A program made the position numbers and the translations under genes. 53,004 bases of DNA, taken from contig NZ_JAPIVK010000019.1 in the NCBI RefSeq assembly GCF_026183675.1, positions 1 through 53,004 on the forward strand, read 5' to 3'. The notes beneath the pieces were generated by a model that was given only the letters and a program-made list of their open reading frames with translations, ran no database searches and was not told the origin of the DNA. Positions 31,421-41,553 of this stretch are shown here, in pieces; position 1 is the stretch's first letter, and each line of letters begins with the position of its first letter. This stretch comes from Microbulbifer halophilus (GTDB lineage Bacteria; Pseudomonadota; Gammaproteobacteria; Pseudomonadales; Cellvibrionaceae).

Positions 31421-32728
31421 ATGACCGCCACTGGTACCGTGAACAAGTTGGTGGGGCACACCGATTCCTACTATGCCGCCAGCGCAAACCCCGCGCCGGT
31501 CTGCCCGCCGCTGGAAGGGCAGGTGGAGGCCGATGTGTGCGTGATCGGTGCCGGCTATACCGGCCTGTCGTCCGCGCTGCACCTGGCGGAGCGGGGCTAC
31601 AGGGTGGTGGTGCTGGAGGCCGAGCGCATCGGCTGGGGCGCATCCGGCCGCAACGGCGGCCATGTGGGAGTAGGGCAGCGCCGCGGCCAGGAGGACCTGG
31701 AGAGACTGCTCGGCGCGGACACCGCCAGGCAGCTCTGGGATATGAGTGTCGAGGCGGTACAGTTGGTAGAGGAACTGATCACCCGCCACGGCATTCAGTG
31801 CGACCTGAAGCGCGGCATCATGCACCTGGCGGCCAAGCGCAGCCACAACCGGGATTTGGAACAGGAGGTCGAACTGCTGCGCAAGCGCTACGGCTACGAG
31901 CAGATGCGCTACGCGGAAGAGGACGAGGTTCGCTCGCTGGTGGGATCCGAACGCTATTTTGGTGCGCAGATCGACAGTGGTTCCCTGCACCTGCACCCGC
32001 TGAACTACGCCCTGGGCCTCGCGGACGCCGCCGCAGCCGCCGGGGTGCAGTTCTTCGAGCACAGCCGCGTTACCGACTACAAGGGCGGTTCCCTCTGCAC
32101 GGTGAATACCGGCAAGGGCCAGGTAAAGGCGAAGAATGTAGTGCTGGCCTGTAACGGTTACCTGGGTGGGCTGGAGCCGCGCATGGCCGGCAAGATCATG
32201 CCCATCAACAACTTCGTGCTGGCCACCGAGCCGCTGCCGGAGGAGCTGGCCCGGGAGCTGATTGCCAACGACCATGCGCTGCAGGATACCCTGTTCGTCA
32301 TTGACTACTGGAAACTCTCCGGTGACAACCGCCTGATATTCGGTGGCGGCGAGAACTACACTGCGCGTTTCCCACAGGATATTCGTCACTTCGTACGAAA
32401 GTACATGTTGCAGGTCTATCCGCAACTGGCGGACACCCGGATTGAATTCGGCTGGGGCGGCACCCTGGCCATCTCCATGAACCGGATGCCGCACCTGGGG
32501 CGCCTGGAGCCCAACGTCTTCTACAGCCAGGGTTATTCGGGTCACGGCGTGCCTACGGCCACTCTGGCCGGCAAGCTGATCGCGGAGGTAGTGGCGGGCA
32601 CTGAGGAGCGTTTTGATATACTGGCACAAATTCCTACGCCCACTTTCCCGGGCGGTACTCTTCTGCGGTGGCCGGGGCTGGTGGCGGGAATGCTCTACTA
32701 TAGCCTTAAAGACAGGTTGGGCAGTTAA
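31421..32728 (+). CDS. FAD-dependent oxidoreductase, gamma-glutamylputrescine oxidase type
   Basis: 435-aa DAO-family flavoenzyme (PuuB/OrdL group). The Rossmann motif VCVIGAGYTGLSSALHLAERG (about residues 38-58) is followed by EAERIGWGASGRNGGHVGVGQ, the second flavin-binding block typical of the family, and the C-terminal GYSGHGVPTATLAGKLIAE. It would oxidise the amine of a gamma-glutamyl-amine to the aldehyde with release of H2O2. The ATG at 31421 follows GGAGAC. It shares the 45-bp operator region with the divergent GS-like gene. Confidence 0.87.
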   Translation: MTATGTVNKLVGHTDSYYAASANPAPVCPPLEGQVEADVCVIGAGYTGLSSALHLAERGYRVVVLEAERIGWGASGRNGGHVGVGQRRGQEDLERLLGADTARQLWDMSVEAVQLVEELITRHGIQCDLKRGIMHLAAKRSHNRDLEQEVELLRKRYGYEQMRYAEEDEVRSLVGSERYFGAQIDSGSLHLHPLNYALGLADAAAAAGVQFFEHSRVTDYKGGSLCTVNTGKGQVKAKNVVLACNGYLGGLEPRMAGKIMPINNFVLATEPLPEELARELIANDHALQDTLFVIDYWKLSGDNRLIFGGGENYTARFPQDIRHFVRKYMLQVYPQLADTRIEFGWGGTLAISMNRMPHLGRLEPNVFYSQGYSGHGVPTATLAGKLIAEVVAGTEERFDILAQIPTPTFPGGTLLRWPGLVAGMLYYSLKDRLGS

Positions 32729-32782
32729 GGCTGCTCCATTAAGGGGCGATTGACGCATCAAATTAGGAGAAAAATTTCGAAT

Positions 32783-32811
32783 TTGAATAATAATTCGGTT
32801 TGTGGGATAAC
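32783..32811 (+). promoter_or_regulatory. Promoter and operator half-site of the TonB receptor gene
   Basis: TTGAAT (32783-32788), 17-bp spacer, GATAAC (32806-32811). Bases 32783-32801 (TTGAATAATAATTCGGTTT) equal the reverse complement of 31338-31356. An inner CGAATT/AATTCG dyad (about 32779-32796) adds symmetry. Confidence 0.65.
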
Positions 32812-32900
32812 GGTGTTCCAGACAAACTTCTTTCTTTGGGAATAAGCCATCGGCGGTATCGGATGTGCAACCCTGAATAAAAAAAATGACGGGGGCGACC

Positions 32901-35234
32901 ATGCCTGTTACAGATAAATCACTGAAGACCAATAGACATACACTGGCGTCGGCGATCGGCGTGGCAGTACTGACTGCAAGCTCCGGGGCCTCCGCGGCGG
33001 AAATCGAGGAGATTGTTGTCACCGCACAGATGCGTGCGGAATCCCTCAAGGATGTACCCATGGCAGTGAGCGCCTTTACCGGCGACACCGTCAAGAACAG
33101 CAACCTGAGCGATTTCAAGGATCTCTTCTCCCTGACGCCGGGCGTCTCCGGCGAGACCACCGATTCCTACTTCGACTCGGTATCCGTGCGGGGGGTCAAC
33201 AACAACAGTTTTGGCAGCGGCAGCGACCCGGCCCTGGGGATCTTCCTGGACGGCGTCTACCAGAGCCGCACCGGCGCCACACCCAGTATGTACGACCTGG
33301 AACGCGTCGAAGTGGTAAAGGGGCCGCAGGGCACCCTGTTCGGTCGCAACACCGCCTCCGGTGCCATTTCCATGGCGACCCGCAAGCCCGGCGACACCTT
33401 CGCCGGGGAGGTGTCTGTGAACGCCGGCCAGTACGGCCGCAAACAGTTCGAGGGCGCTGTGGATATGCCGCTGGGCGAAGACCTGGCGGTGCGCATTGCC
33501 GGTATCCATAAAGAGGAGGACGGCCACGTCACAAACCTCGAGGGCGGCCGCGACCTGGGTGCCAGCGAGAGCGACGCCATGCGCCTGACCGCCGTTTACG
33601 ACGGTTTCGACAACACAACCGTCACCCTGATGGGGCAGTACGAAGAGCGCAAGAACGACGGCACCATCTACCGTTCCCTGGACACCGACGGCGCCTACGA
33701 CGAGGTGGCAAACGACGAGCGGGGCCTGGATGAGTCGGAAATCGGCGATGTCATCCTCACTGTGGAGCACGAGCTGGCCAGCGGCGCCACCCTGACTTCC
33801 ATCAGCGGCTACAAGACTCACGACTACGCCTATAAAGAGGACTTCGACGGCACCGCCGATCCCATCGATACCTACACCCGCGAGCAGAGCGGCGACTTCT
33901 TCAGCCAGGAGTTCCGCCTGTCCTCTGACAACAGCGGCCCCTTCAACTACGTGCTCGGCGCTTCCTATTATCGGGAAGACCTGGACGCGGCCTTCGCCGG
34001 TATCGACCACGAGGACTTCATCTGTGACGGCATCTACGCGGACGAGTGGGAAGAGGGGCTGGACAGCTTCGTGACCTGCGACGCGCTCCCGCAGGGCGTA
34101 ATCGAGGAGGCTTTCGGTTTCGGAGAGGGCGAGCCCTGGGAGTACGCCCCGGGCCGGATGTCTATCGAGGCCGCCGACACAGTGGGCGACTTCAGCGGTT
34201 GGGGCGTGTTCGCCAACACCACTTTCGACCTGAGCGAAGCGACAACTCTCGGTCTCGGTGCGCGCTATACCGAGGACGACAAAGCCTACAGCGTGGATTC
34301 CCCCTGGCCGGATACCTGGACCGGTGGCTGGAATTACCAGGCCATGTACACCGACGGCCCGATCACCGGCGACCACACCTGGGACAATCTCTCCGGCCGC
34401 GCCACCCTGACTCACATCATCAGTGACACACTCACCACCTACGCCAGCGTTGCCACCGGCTACAAATCCGGTGGTTTCGACTACCTGTCCTACCACATCA
34501 CCGACCCGGCCTACGGCGACGAGATCAGCCAGGCAGACTGGCTCTGGGAGAACGACTACGAGGTCAACGCCGACAATGCCGAGCCCAGCCGCTTCGACGA
34601 GGAGACGGTGCTCTCGTATGAGCTGGGCCTGAAGGCGCGCCTGCTGGACAACCGCCTGGCGCTGAATGCCGCTGCCTTCCAGTACACCTACGACGATATG
34701 CAACAGGCGTTCTGGGTGGGCGCGGCCGCCATTACCCGCAACGTGGGTGAATCCGAAGGGCGGGGCCTGGAAGTGGATGCCCGCTGGATGCTCACCGACA
34801 ACCTGGACCTGTATACCGGGCTGTCCTGGCTGGATACCGAGTTTACCGGTGCGCCCGCCGAGATGTGCGATACCTGCGATGGCAACGAGATGGCTTTCTC
34901 GCCCGGATTCTCCTCCGCCACGGTGCTGACCTACCGCTACATGACCGGCCTAGGCGAACTCTCCGTTTCCGGTGAATACACCTTCACCGGCGAACAGTGG
35001 TCCGATCTGGAGAATACCAAAGCGGTGAGACTGGACAGCCGCAATGTCTTCAACCTGCGCGTGGCCCTGACCTCGCCGGAGGACAGTTGGACCGCGGGGC
35101 TCTACGCGGAAAACCTGACCGGCGAGAAGTACTACCACTGGGGCTACGCCGAGGCCCTCTACAACCTGCCGGCCACCAAGACGGATCCGTCCCGCGGCCG
35201 CGTGGTGGGTGTCAACCTGGACTACCGCTTCTGA
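32901..35234 (+). CDS. TonB-dependent outer-membrane receptor
   Basis: 777-aa receptor. Signal peptide to about residue 32 (ASAIGVAVLTASSGASA), TonB box EEIVVTAQ right after it, and a plug domain with FLDGVYQSRTGATPSMYDLERVEVVKGPQGTLFGRNTASGAISMATRKPGD. A 22-strand barrel follows and ends in an aromatic residue (NLDYRF). Long acidic extracellular loops contain a few Cys. The ATG at 32901 follows GGGGGCG; ATG 32886 would add five residues. Its promoter shares a 19-bp site with the GS/oxidase operator, so the ligand is probably the amine or a conjugate handled by those enzymes; this is inference. A terminator follows at 35265. Confidence 0.92.
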   Translation: MPVTDKSLKTNRHTLASAIGVAVLTASSGASAAEIEEIVVTAQMRAESLKDVPMAVSAFTGDTVKNSNLSDFKDLFSLTPGVSGETTDSYFDSVSVRGVNNNSFGSGSDPALGIFLDGVYQSRTGATPSMYDLERVEVVKGPQGTLFGRNTASGAISMATRKPGDTFAGEVSVNAGQYGRKQFEGAVDMPLGEDLAVRIAGIHKEEDGHVTNLEGGRDLGASESDAMRLTAVYDGFDNTTVTLMGQYEERKNDGTIYRSLDTDGAYDEVANDERGLDESEIGDVILTVEHELASGATLTSISGYKTHDYAYKEDFDGTADPIDTYTREQSGDFFSQEFRLSSDNSGPFNYVLGASYYREDLDAAFAGIDHEDFICDGIYADEWEEGLDSFVTCDALPQGVIEEAFGFGEGEPWEYAPGRMSIEAADTVGDFSGWGVFANTTFDLSEATTLGLGARYTEDDKAYSVDSPWPDTWTGGWNYQAMYTDGPITGDHTWDNLSGRATLTHIISDTLTTYASVATGYKSGGFDYLSYHITDPAYGDEISQADWLWENDYEVNADNAEPSRFDEETVLSYELGLKARLLDNRLALNAAAFQYTYDDMQQAFWVGAAAITRNVGESEGRGLEVDARWMLTDNLDLYTGLSWLDTEFTGAPAEMCDTCDGNEMAFSPGFSSATVLTYRYMTGLGELSVSGEYTFTGEQWSDLENTKAVRLDSRNVFNLRVALTSPEDSWTAGLYAENLTGEKYYHWGYAEALYNLPATKTDPSRGRVVGVNLDYRF

Positions 35235-35264
35235 CTCTTTCCTCATCTCTCACAGGATGAACGG

Positions 35265-35296
35265 AAAACCGGCGCCCCCGCGCCGGTTTTCTGTTT
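35265..35296 (+). terminator. Intrinsic terminator after the TonB receptor gene
   Basis: 10-bp stem AAAACCGGCG/CGCCGGTTTT with a six-base loop and a T-rich tail. Confidence 0.85.
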
Positions 35297-35300
35297 TATG

Positions 35301-35368
35301 GGGTTCAAGTTTCGGGAAGCACTTCTGGTAGCTGGAGCGAGGTGCCTCGCTCCCCGAAACTCGAACCT
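35301..35368. repeat. Palindromic element, second core-less relative
   Basis: The outer inverted repeat GGTTCAAGTTTCGGG (35302-35316) pairs with CCCGAAACTCGAACC (35353-35367), one mismatch. Inside, AGCTGGAGCGAGGTG leads into a centre GAGCGAGG-TG-CCTCGCTC. The TTCAAGTTTCGG ends and the AGCTGGAGCG inner part match the 3.9 kb composite element, but the 56-nt core is absent. Confidence 0.75.
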
Positions 35369-35458
35369 GAAGCCCGTTCCCCGGTCGGACGCGACCCGGT
35401 CGATATAGCGCGCCGATTTGATGGTAGACTGGTGCCAGCCGAGAAGGGGGAGACGATC

Positions 35459-36139
35459 TTGTCCAACGCAGAACAGAAGAAACGCAGAAGCCAGCTCAGC
35501 CCCCGCCGCGAACCGGTACAGGAACGGGCCCGCACCCGCTCCCGCCAGATTCTGGATACTACCGGCCGCCTGCTGGAGGAAGTGGGGCTCAACGACCTGA
35601 CCACCATCCTGATCGCCAAGGAGCTGGGGGTTTCGGTCGGTTCCCTGTACCACTATTTCCCCAACAAACACGCCATCCTCTACGCGATGGGCGAGCAGTG
35701 GCTCGCCAGCATGACCGTCGCGCTGGAGGAACTGGAACGGGTGGATCTGGAGCGGATGCCACTGGAGGATTTTGTCGGCGAGCTGATCGGGCGGCTGCTG
35801 GCGGTCTACCGCGAACAGCGCGGCCTGTTGCCGCTGGTGCAGGCGATGTGGGGGATTCCGGAGCTGCAGCAACTGGACGAGCGTCACGATGAACTGATCA
35901 TCAGCCACCTGACCAATATGTTCCAGCGCCTGGGTTTCCGCTGCCCGGCCAATGAGCTGAGCCGCCTGGCGCGGGCGACCCTGGAAACCTGCCACGCGAT
36001 CTTCCTGGTCATCGTCAACCAGGTGGGCGTGCGCTCCGACCGCACCCGCGAAGACCTGAAACAGATGCTGTTGACCATGCTCAATGCCCACCGCGATGAA
36101 GTCCGACCCGCGGGGCTCGACGATGTGGAGGCCCCCTGA
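35459..36139 (+). CDS. TetR-family transcription regulator
   Basis: About 226-aa repressor. The HTH lies at about residues 25-70 (RTRSRQILDTTGRLLEEVGLNDLTTILIAKELGVSVGSLYHYFPNKHAIL), with a helical ligand domain after it. The start is taken as the TTG at 35459, preceded by GGGGGAGA; the ATG at 35342 lies inside a palindromic repeat and would add 39 unrelated residues. It lies directly downstream of the TonB receptor and is the best candidate for the protein that binds the 45-bp dyad and its half-site. Its TGA overlaps the next ATG. Confidence 0.85.
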   Translation: MSNAEQKKRRSQLSPRREPVQERARTRSRQILDTTGRLLEEVGLNDLTTILIAKELGVSVGSLYHYFPNKHAILYAMGEQWLASMTVALEELERVDLERMPLEDFVGELIGRLLAVYREQRGLLPLVQAMWGIPELQQLDERHDELIISHLTNMFQRLGFRCPANELSRLARATLETCHAIFLVIVNQVGVRSDRTREDLKQMLLTMLNAHRDEVRPAGLDDVEAP

Positions 36140-37044
36140 TGCCGCAGCTCGCTGACAAGCTGGTAATCGCCATCTCGTCGCGGGCCCTGTTCGACCTGCA
36201 GGACAGCCACCGGGTGTTCGAGGAGCGGGGCCTGCAGGCCTTTTCCGACTACCAGACGGCGCACGAGAACGATGTGCTGGAAAAGGGCGACGCCTTTCCG
36301 CTGGTGGAAAAATTCCTGCAAATCAACGATCGCCTGGAGGGCGATTCGCGGGTGGAAGTGATACTGCTGTCCCGCAACAGCGCCGACACCGGCCTGCGGG
36401 TGTTCAATTCCATCGAGCACTACGGCCTGAATATTACCCGCGCGGCTTTCTGCAACGGCGAGAGCCCCTATCGCTACATTGCACCTTTCGGCTGCCACCT
36501 TTTCCTGTCCTCCGACGGGCAGGACGTGCGCCACGCGCTGGAGCAGGGCGTGGCTGCGGCGACACTGATCGCCGGCGGTGCCCGGGAGAGACAGGACGAT
36601 ACACTGCGGTTTGCTTTCGATGGCGATGCCGTGATCTTCTCCGACGAAGCGGAGCAGATTTTCAAGCGCGATGGCCTCGCCGCCTTCGCCGCCGCCGAGC
36701 GCGCATCCGCCCAGAAGCCGCTGGGTGGCGGGCCCTTCAAGGGATTCCTGGAAGCCCTGCAGCGCCTGCAGAGCGAGTTCGGCCCCGACAGCTGCCCCAT
36801 CCGCACGGCCCTCGTCACCGCGCGCTCGGCACCCGCACACGAACGGGTCATCCGCACCCTGCGCGCCTGGAATGTGCGCCTCGATGAATCGGTCTTTCTC
36901 GGCGGCCTGCCCAAGGGCGAATTCCTGCGCGCTTTCGGTGCCGATGTCTTCTTCGATGACCAGCCCAACCACTGTGCCTCGGCGGCCGAGCATGTGGCCA
37001 CCGGCCATGTGCCGCACGGTGTGGCCAATTTGGAAGAATCCTGA
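36139..37044 (+). CDS. Cytosolic 5'-nucleotidase family protein (PF06189 type)
   Basis: 301-aa protein resembling cytosolic 5'-nucleotidase I. Family features seen are LVIAISSRALFDLQDSH near the N-terminus, VILLSRNSADTGLRVFNSIEHYGL, RAAFCNGESPYRYI and DVFFDDQPNHC, giving the DxD/HAD-like metal site. It probably dephosphorylates nucleoside monophosphates. It overlaps the TetR stop by one base (TGATG), suggesting translational coupling with the regulator. Confidence 0.85.
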   Translation: MPQLADKLVIAISSRALFDLQDSHRVFEERGLQAFSDYQTAHENDVLEKGDAFPLVEKFLQINDRLEGDSRVEVILLSRNSADTGLRVFNSIEHYGLNITRAAFCNGESPYRYIAPFGCHLFLSSDGQDVRHALEQGVAAATLIAGGARERQDDTLRFAFDGDAVIFSDEAEQIFKRDGLAAFAAAERASAQKPLGGGPFKGFLEALQRLQSEFGPDSCPIRTALVTARSAPAHERVIRTLRAWNVRLDESVFLGGLPKGEFLRAFGADVFFDDQPNHCASAAEHVATGHVPHGVANLEES

Positions 37045-37063
37045 ATCCGGAACTGCCAATATA

Positions 37064-37222
37064 AGGGCGAACCTTGTGCTCGCCCTTGGTGAGACCGCCC
37101 CAATAAGCCGGTTCCGTGGCGGCCCTGCTACTGGTAGCAGCGCCGCCACTGAACTGGCTAATAGGCTCAGAACGATGTGCCCCAGATCTGAGAAGACCGA
37201 GCCGAACACAAGGTTTGCCCCT
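37064..37222. repeat. Long nested extragenic palindrome
   Basis: Outer arms AGGGCGAACCTTGTG.TCG (37064-37082) and GAGCCGAACACAAGGTTTGC (from 37198). Middle arms AATAAGCCGGTTC.GTGGCGG (37102-37122) with CCGCCACTGAACTGGCTAA (from 37143). Centre CTGCTAC-TG-GTAGCAG (37125-37140). The outer GGGCGAACCTTGTG motif is a palindrome known from many unrelated bacteria. Its right end reaches the stop codon of the WYL regulator gene. Confidence 0.8.
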
Positions 37223-37928
37223 ACGGAAAGGCCCGGTCGACAAATTCCGGATCGTACTGGCGGATATAGGTCTCCAGTGTCTGGTGCGGCTCGATCCGGA
37301 AAGGCTCCCCGGTAAGTTCCAGGTCCTGAATCCTGTCGAGACGGAACAGGCGGTGGTCGTCTCGCAGCAGGCACCAGGCCAGTAGCGTCCAGGCGCCGCC
37401 CCAGTAGATCAGGGCCAGGGGCTTGCCGCGGCGCTGGGTGGGGTTGCCCTGTTCATCGCGGTAGTCCAGCCAGATCGCTTCCCGGTTCTTGATCGCCCGC
37501 CGGATGCTGCCACCGAAACGCGATTTCTCGCGGCGCTTGTTGCCGGGTACCAGGAACGTCGAGCGCTGCAGGTCCTGCTGCTGCAATATCCGCTCCGGCA
37601 GTACCGAGCGGATCTTCTGCAGTGCCGAATCCGCGGCCGCGCCGATATCCTCGTCGCCCCAGCCCTGCACCATGCGCACACCCAGCAGCAGCGCCTCAAT
37701 CTCGCTTTCACTGAACATCAGCGGCGGGATAAACGAGCCTTTGCGCAGTCGATAGCCGACTCCGGCTTCCCCCTCGATGGGAATGCCCGATAACACCAGG
37801 GATTGCACATCCCGATAGAGGGTGCGCTCGGAAACGCCGAGTCGTTCCGCCAGCGCAGCGGCCGTAACCGCAGTGCGGCGCACACGCAGCAGATTCAGCA
37901 GCTGTAGCAGTCGTTCGGATTTGTTCAT
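37221..37928 (-). CDS. YafY-type HTH and WYL-domain transcription regulator
   Basis: 235-aa regulator. The N-terminal HTH-11 reads KSERLLQLLNLLRVRRTAVTAAALAERLGVSERTLYRDVQSL (residues 2-44). The WYL domain has REAIWLDYRDEQGNPTQRRGKPLALIYWGGAWTLLAWCLLRDDHRLFRLDRIQDLEL. WYL regulators bind small ligands or nucleic acid and often repress adjacent genes. The VOC gene lies 85 bases upstream on the same strand and may be co-transcribed. Its TAG coincides with the end of a palindromic repeat. Confidence 0.9.
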   Translation of the reverse strand: MNKSERLLQLLNLLRVRRTAVTAAALAERLGVSERTLYRDVQSLVLSGIPIEGEAGVGYRLRKGSFIPPLMFSESEIEALLLGVRMVQGWGDEDIGAAADSALQKIRSVLPERILQQQDLQRSTFLVPGNKRREKSRFGGSIRRAIKNREAIWLDYRDEQGNPTQRRGKPLALIYWGGAWTLLAWCLLRDDHRLFRLDRIQDLELTGEPFRIEPHQTLETYIRQYDPEFVDRAFP

Positions 37929-38013
37929 GAATGCGGACTCTCTTCCGGATAGACCTTACCGGAGCGACGCCCGGCGCGACAGTCACTCAGGCGTGTTCAG
38001 CCGGCGCTTCATC

Positions 38014-38415
38014 TCAGTGCATGGCCTCGACCTTGTGGCCGTCGGGATCGCGGACAAAACAGCCGTAATAGGCTTCGCCGTACGCGGGGCGCGGTCCCGG
38101 CTCCCCTTCCGGTGTGGCGCCGGCCGCCAGGGCGGCTGAATAAAAGGCATCCACCTGCTTCTGCGAATCCGCCAGAAAGGCGAAGTGGGTACCGTTGCCG
38201 ACACTCGCTTCTTCACCGTTATGGGGCGGATGTACCCAGAATTCCGGAAACGCCCGGCCGTAGGCAACCACCGTGGGTAAATCCAGAACCCGGCGCGCCC
38301 CCAGTACTGCAAGAGCGCTGTCGTAGAAGGCCGTGGCCTCGGCAAACCGGTTGGTGCCGATCGAGACATGGCTCATGATCGAGGGATTGCCACCTTCCAT
38401 CGTTGTATCGTCCAT
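38014..38415 (-). CDS. VOC family (glyoxalase/bleomycin resistance-like) protein
   Basis: 133-aa protein with the paired beta-alpha-beta-beta-beta fold: SHVSIGTNRFAEATAFYDSALAVLGARRV, HFAFLADSQKQVDAFYSAALAAGA and CFVRDPDGHKVEAMH. The C-terminal DPDGHKVE motif holds the usual metal-ligand Glu. The ATG at 38415 follows AAAAGGAGA. The substrate is unknown; it is linked to the WYL regulator gene. Confidence 0.87.
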   Translation of the reverse strand: MDDTTMEGGNPSIMSHVSIGTNRFAEATAFYDSALAVLGARRVLDLPTVVAYGRAFPEFWVHPPHNGEEASVGNGTHFAFLADSQKQVDAFYSAALAAGATPEGEPGPRPAYGEAYYGCFVRDPDGHKVEAMH

Positions 38416-38548
38416 TGGAGTCTCCTTTTGTGAAATCGCCGCCAGACTAGGAGACATTACTGTCAGTTGGCGTCAGTAGACAGAAAAGACGTTTCAGCTG
38501 TTGGCTCCATCGACGAATGACTGCTATTCTTTTCTCGCATAAACTTAG

Positions 38549-39592
<1,044 letters not shown>

Positions 39593-39649
39593 TTCAAAAA
39601 ACCAATATTGAAAAATGTCCAAGGGCCGTCATTTGATATCCAGTCTTTG

Positions 39650-39931
39650 TTATTTTTCCATTGGCCCGAGTACTTCCTTGGCAAACTTGAAGTACACCGT
39701 GTAGATTTCCGCTTCCCCGCCTTCCCTCTCTACGATAAAAAAGGGCGCGCGGTCGACCTTGTGCTCGCGCGCCAGTTCCATGCCGCGGCTGTTTTCATCG
39801 CGGACGTCGGCAATCACCGTCTCGTCGATAAAGCGCATCTGGTCCTTCTGATCCAGCTTTTCCTGTACGTCCCCGCATTTGGCGCAGGGGGAACCGTCTT
39901 CGAGCACTTTCTTTACCAGCGTAATCTTCAC
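39650..39931 (-). CDS. Small thioredoxin/glutaredoxin-like protein with CxxC
   Basis: 93-aa protein with a thioredoxin-like pattern: KITLVKKVLEDGSPCAKCGDVQEKL (Cys16 and Cys19, CAKC), then VIADVRDENSRGMELAREHKVDRAPFFIVE with the cis-proline region APFF. The start is a GTG after AAGGATG. A similar small protein sits beside cysB and cysH in pseudomonads as I recall, so a role in sulfur assimilation or redox is plausible. cysH itself is absent here. Confidence 0.75.
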   Translation of the reverse strand: MKITLVKKVLEDGSPCAKCGDVQEKLDQKDQMRFIDETVIADVRDENSRGMELAREHKVDRAPFFIVEREGGEAEIYTVYFKFAKEVLGPMEK

Positions 39932-40064
39932 TCTGACATCCTTAACAGAAAAGTTTCCAATGCCCGCAATGCGGGTGAATGGCGCAGAAGTTAGCAGAGT
40001 GGCTAATAACTTTGAAATATCAATGGGGGATAGGTCTATAACCTGGGACTGGGGACTCGGTCAG

Positions 40065-40100
40065 TGTGTAGATTGGACCGAGCTTTGCGAAGTCCAACAT
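40065..40100. repeat. Short extragenic palindrome (TTGGAC type)
   Basis: TTGGAC (40073-40078) and GTCCAA (40092-40097) enclose CGAGCTTTGCGAA, a palindrome related to the common TTGGACTTCG...GTCCAA repeats of proteobacteria. It lies 3' of pabB on its strand. Confidence 0.55.
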
Positions 40101-40120
40101 CGGGCGCCGCTTGGTTCGGC

Positions 40121-41452
40121 TCAGACGAGGAACTCTTCCACGGTCTCCATCAGCAAACGCACCTTGTTCAGGCACTCTTCGTGCTCCGCCGCCGGGTTGG
40201 AATCCGCCACTATGCCGCCGCCGGCGGCGCAGGTCATGCGGCCGCCGGCGGCGGTCAGGGTGCGGATGGCGATACTGGTGTCGGCGCGGCCGCAGCTGCT
40301 GATATAGCCGATGCTGCCGCAGTAGACGCCGCGCGGGCTGCGCTCCTGTTCGCGGATGATCTCCATCGCCCGTCGCTTGGGCGCGCCGGTGATGGAGCCG
40401 CCGGGGAAGCAGGCCGCCAGCAGGTCGGCAAAAGCGTATTCCCCCGGCAGTTCGCCGGTGACGGTGCTCACCAGGTGGTGCACATTGGCGAAGCTGGCCA
40501 GCTCGAAAAGCTGTGGCACCCGCACGCTGCCGCGGCGGCAGAGTTTGCCGAAATCGTTGCGCAGCAGGTCGACGATCATCAGGTTTTCGGCCCGGTCCTT
40601 GGCGCTCGCCCGCAGCGCCGCCGCGGCGCGGGCGTCCCGCTCCGGGTCGTCGGAGCGCGGTGCCGTGCCCTTGATCGGCTCGGTGCGCAGGCTGCCGCCG
40701 TCTGCGCCGATGAACCGCTCCGGCGAAAGGCTCAGCAGGTCTCCCTCCGGCAGGCGCATATAGGACGAGAAGGGACCCGCGGCGCGCTCGCGCAGGGCCA
40801 GGTAGGCGGTGAAGGTGTCCCCGTCGAAGGGCGCGGCAAAGCGCTGGGTGAAATTGGCCTGGTAGATATCGCCGGCGCGGATATAGTCGAGCACCTTCTC
40901 GATGGCCGCCCGGTAGTCGCCGTGGCTGAACTCGTGGGTAAAGTAATCTCCCAGGGAAAAATCGCCCCGTCGCGCTTCGGTCTGCCAGCGCACGGCGGTA
41001 AAGCGGGCCACCAGGTCGTTTTTCTGGGTCCGCGTGCAGGCCGGGTGGAAGACCAGGTGGCTGGCGCGCAACTGGTGATCGACAATCAGTGCCCAGCTGT
41101 ACAGGCCGAAGAAGCCGGCCGGCAGGCCGGTAGGCCGGGTATCCGGCGCGAGGAAATTGCCCGCCGCACCCAGTTCGTAACCGGCGTAGCCGATGGCGCC
41201 GCCACAGAAGGGCAGTTGCGCATCGCTATCCTGTGGGCACAGCTCGCACATCAGGTCATCCAGTTGCGTGAAGGGATCGCTACTGCCCGCTTCCAGGCGC
41301 AGTGTCTCGATGGGGTCGGCACTGATGATATCGAAACGCCCGCCGGGCGCCAGCGGCTGGCCGCTGTCCAGCCAGACGGGGGCCGGCAGGTCGGCGATCG
41401 CCTGGAAAGCCACCGGTGTATTGATCGAATAGGGCAGGGAGACGATTTGCAT
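40121..41452 (-). CDS. pabB: Aminodeoxychorismate synthase component I
   Basis: 443-aa chorismate-using enzyme that works with PabA and PabC in 4-aminobenzoate synthesis. The chorismate domain has IYQANFTQRFAAPFDGD, the PabB-specific PIKGTAPR (the Lys attacks chorismate; anthranilate synthase has PIAGT here), ENLMIVDLLRNDFG and GGSITGAPKRRAMEII, and ends in TCAAGGGIVADSNPAAEHEE. The ATG at 41452 fits the family N-terminus, with no strong ribosome site. It is monocistronic and far from pabC at 11 kb. Confidence 0.93.
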   Translation of the reverse strand: MQIVSLPYSINTPVAFQAIADLPAPVWLDSGQPLAPGGRFDIISADPIETLRLEAGSSDPFTQLDDLMCELCPQDSDAQLPFCGGAIGYAGYELGAAGNFLAPDTRPTGLPAGFFGLYSWALIVDHQLRASHLVFHPACTRTQKNDLVARFTAVRWQTEARRGDFSLGDYFTHEFSHGDYRAAIEKVLDYIRAGDIYQANFTQRFAAPFDGDTFTAYLALRERAAGPFSSYMRLPEGDLLSLSPERFIGADGGSLRTEPIKGTAPRSDDPERDARAAAALRASAKDRAENLMIVDLLRNDFGKLCRRGSVRVPQLFELASFANVHHLVSTVTGELPGEYAFADLLAACFPGGSITGAPKRRAMEIIREQERSPRGVYCGSIGYISSCGRADTSIAIRTLTAAGGRMTCAAGGGIVADSNPAAEHEECLNKVRLLMETVEEFLV

Positions 41453-41553
41453 ATCAGAAGGCTGGATACCGGACCCGACAACAAAGGATGGCGAACCCTA
41501 CACCGATCGGGAACACAAGAAAAGATATCCTTTCACGACTGACCAGATACCGC

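Noticed and set aside
32919..34703. 594-codon minus frame
   Set aside because: Shadow of the TonB receptor gene; composition is Val/Gly/Ala-rich with no motif.
35342..35458. ATG 35342 as start of the TetR gene
   Set aside because: These 39 codons run through a palindromic repeat; a TTG with a strong ribosome site at 35459 gives the normal TetR length.
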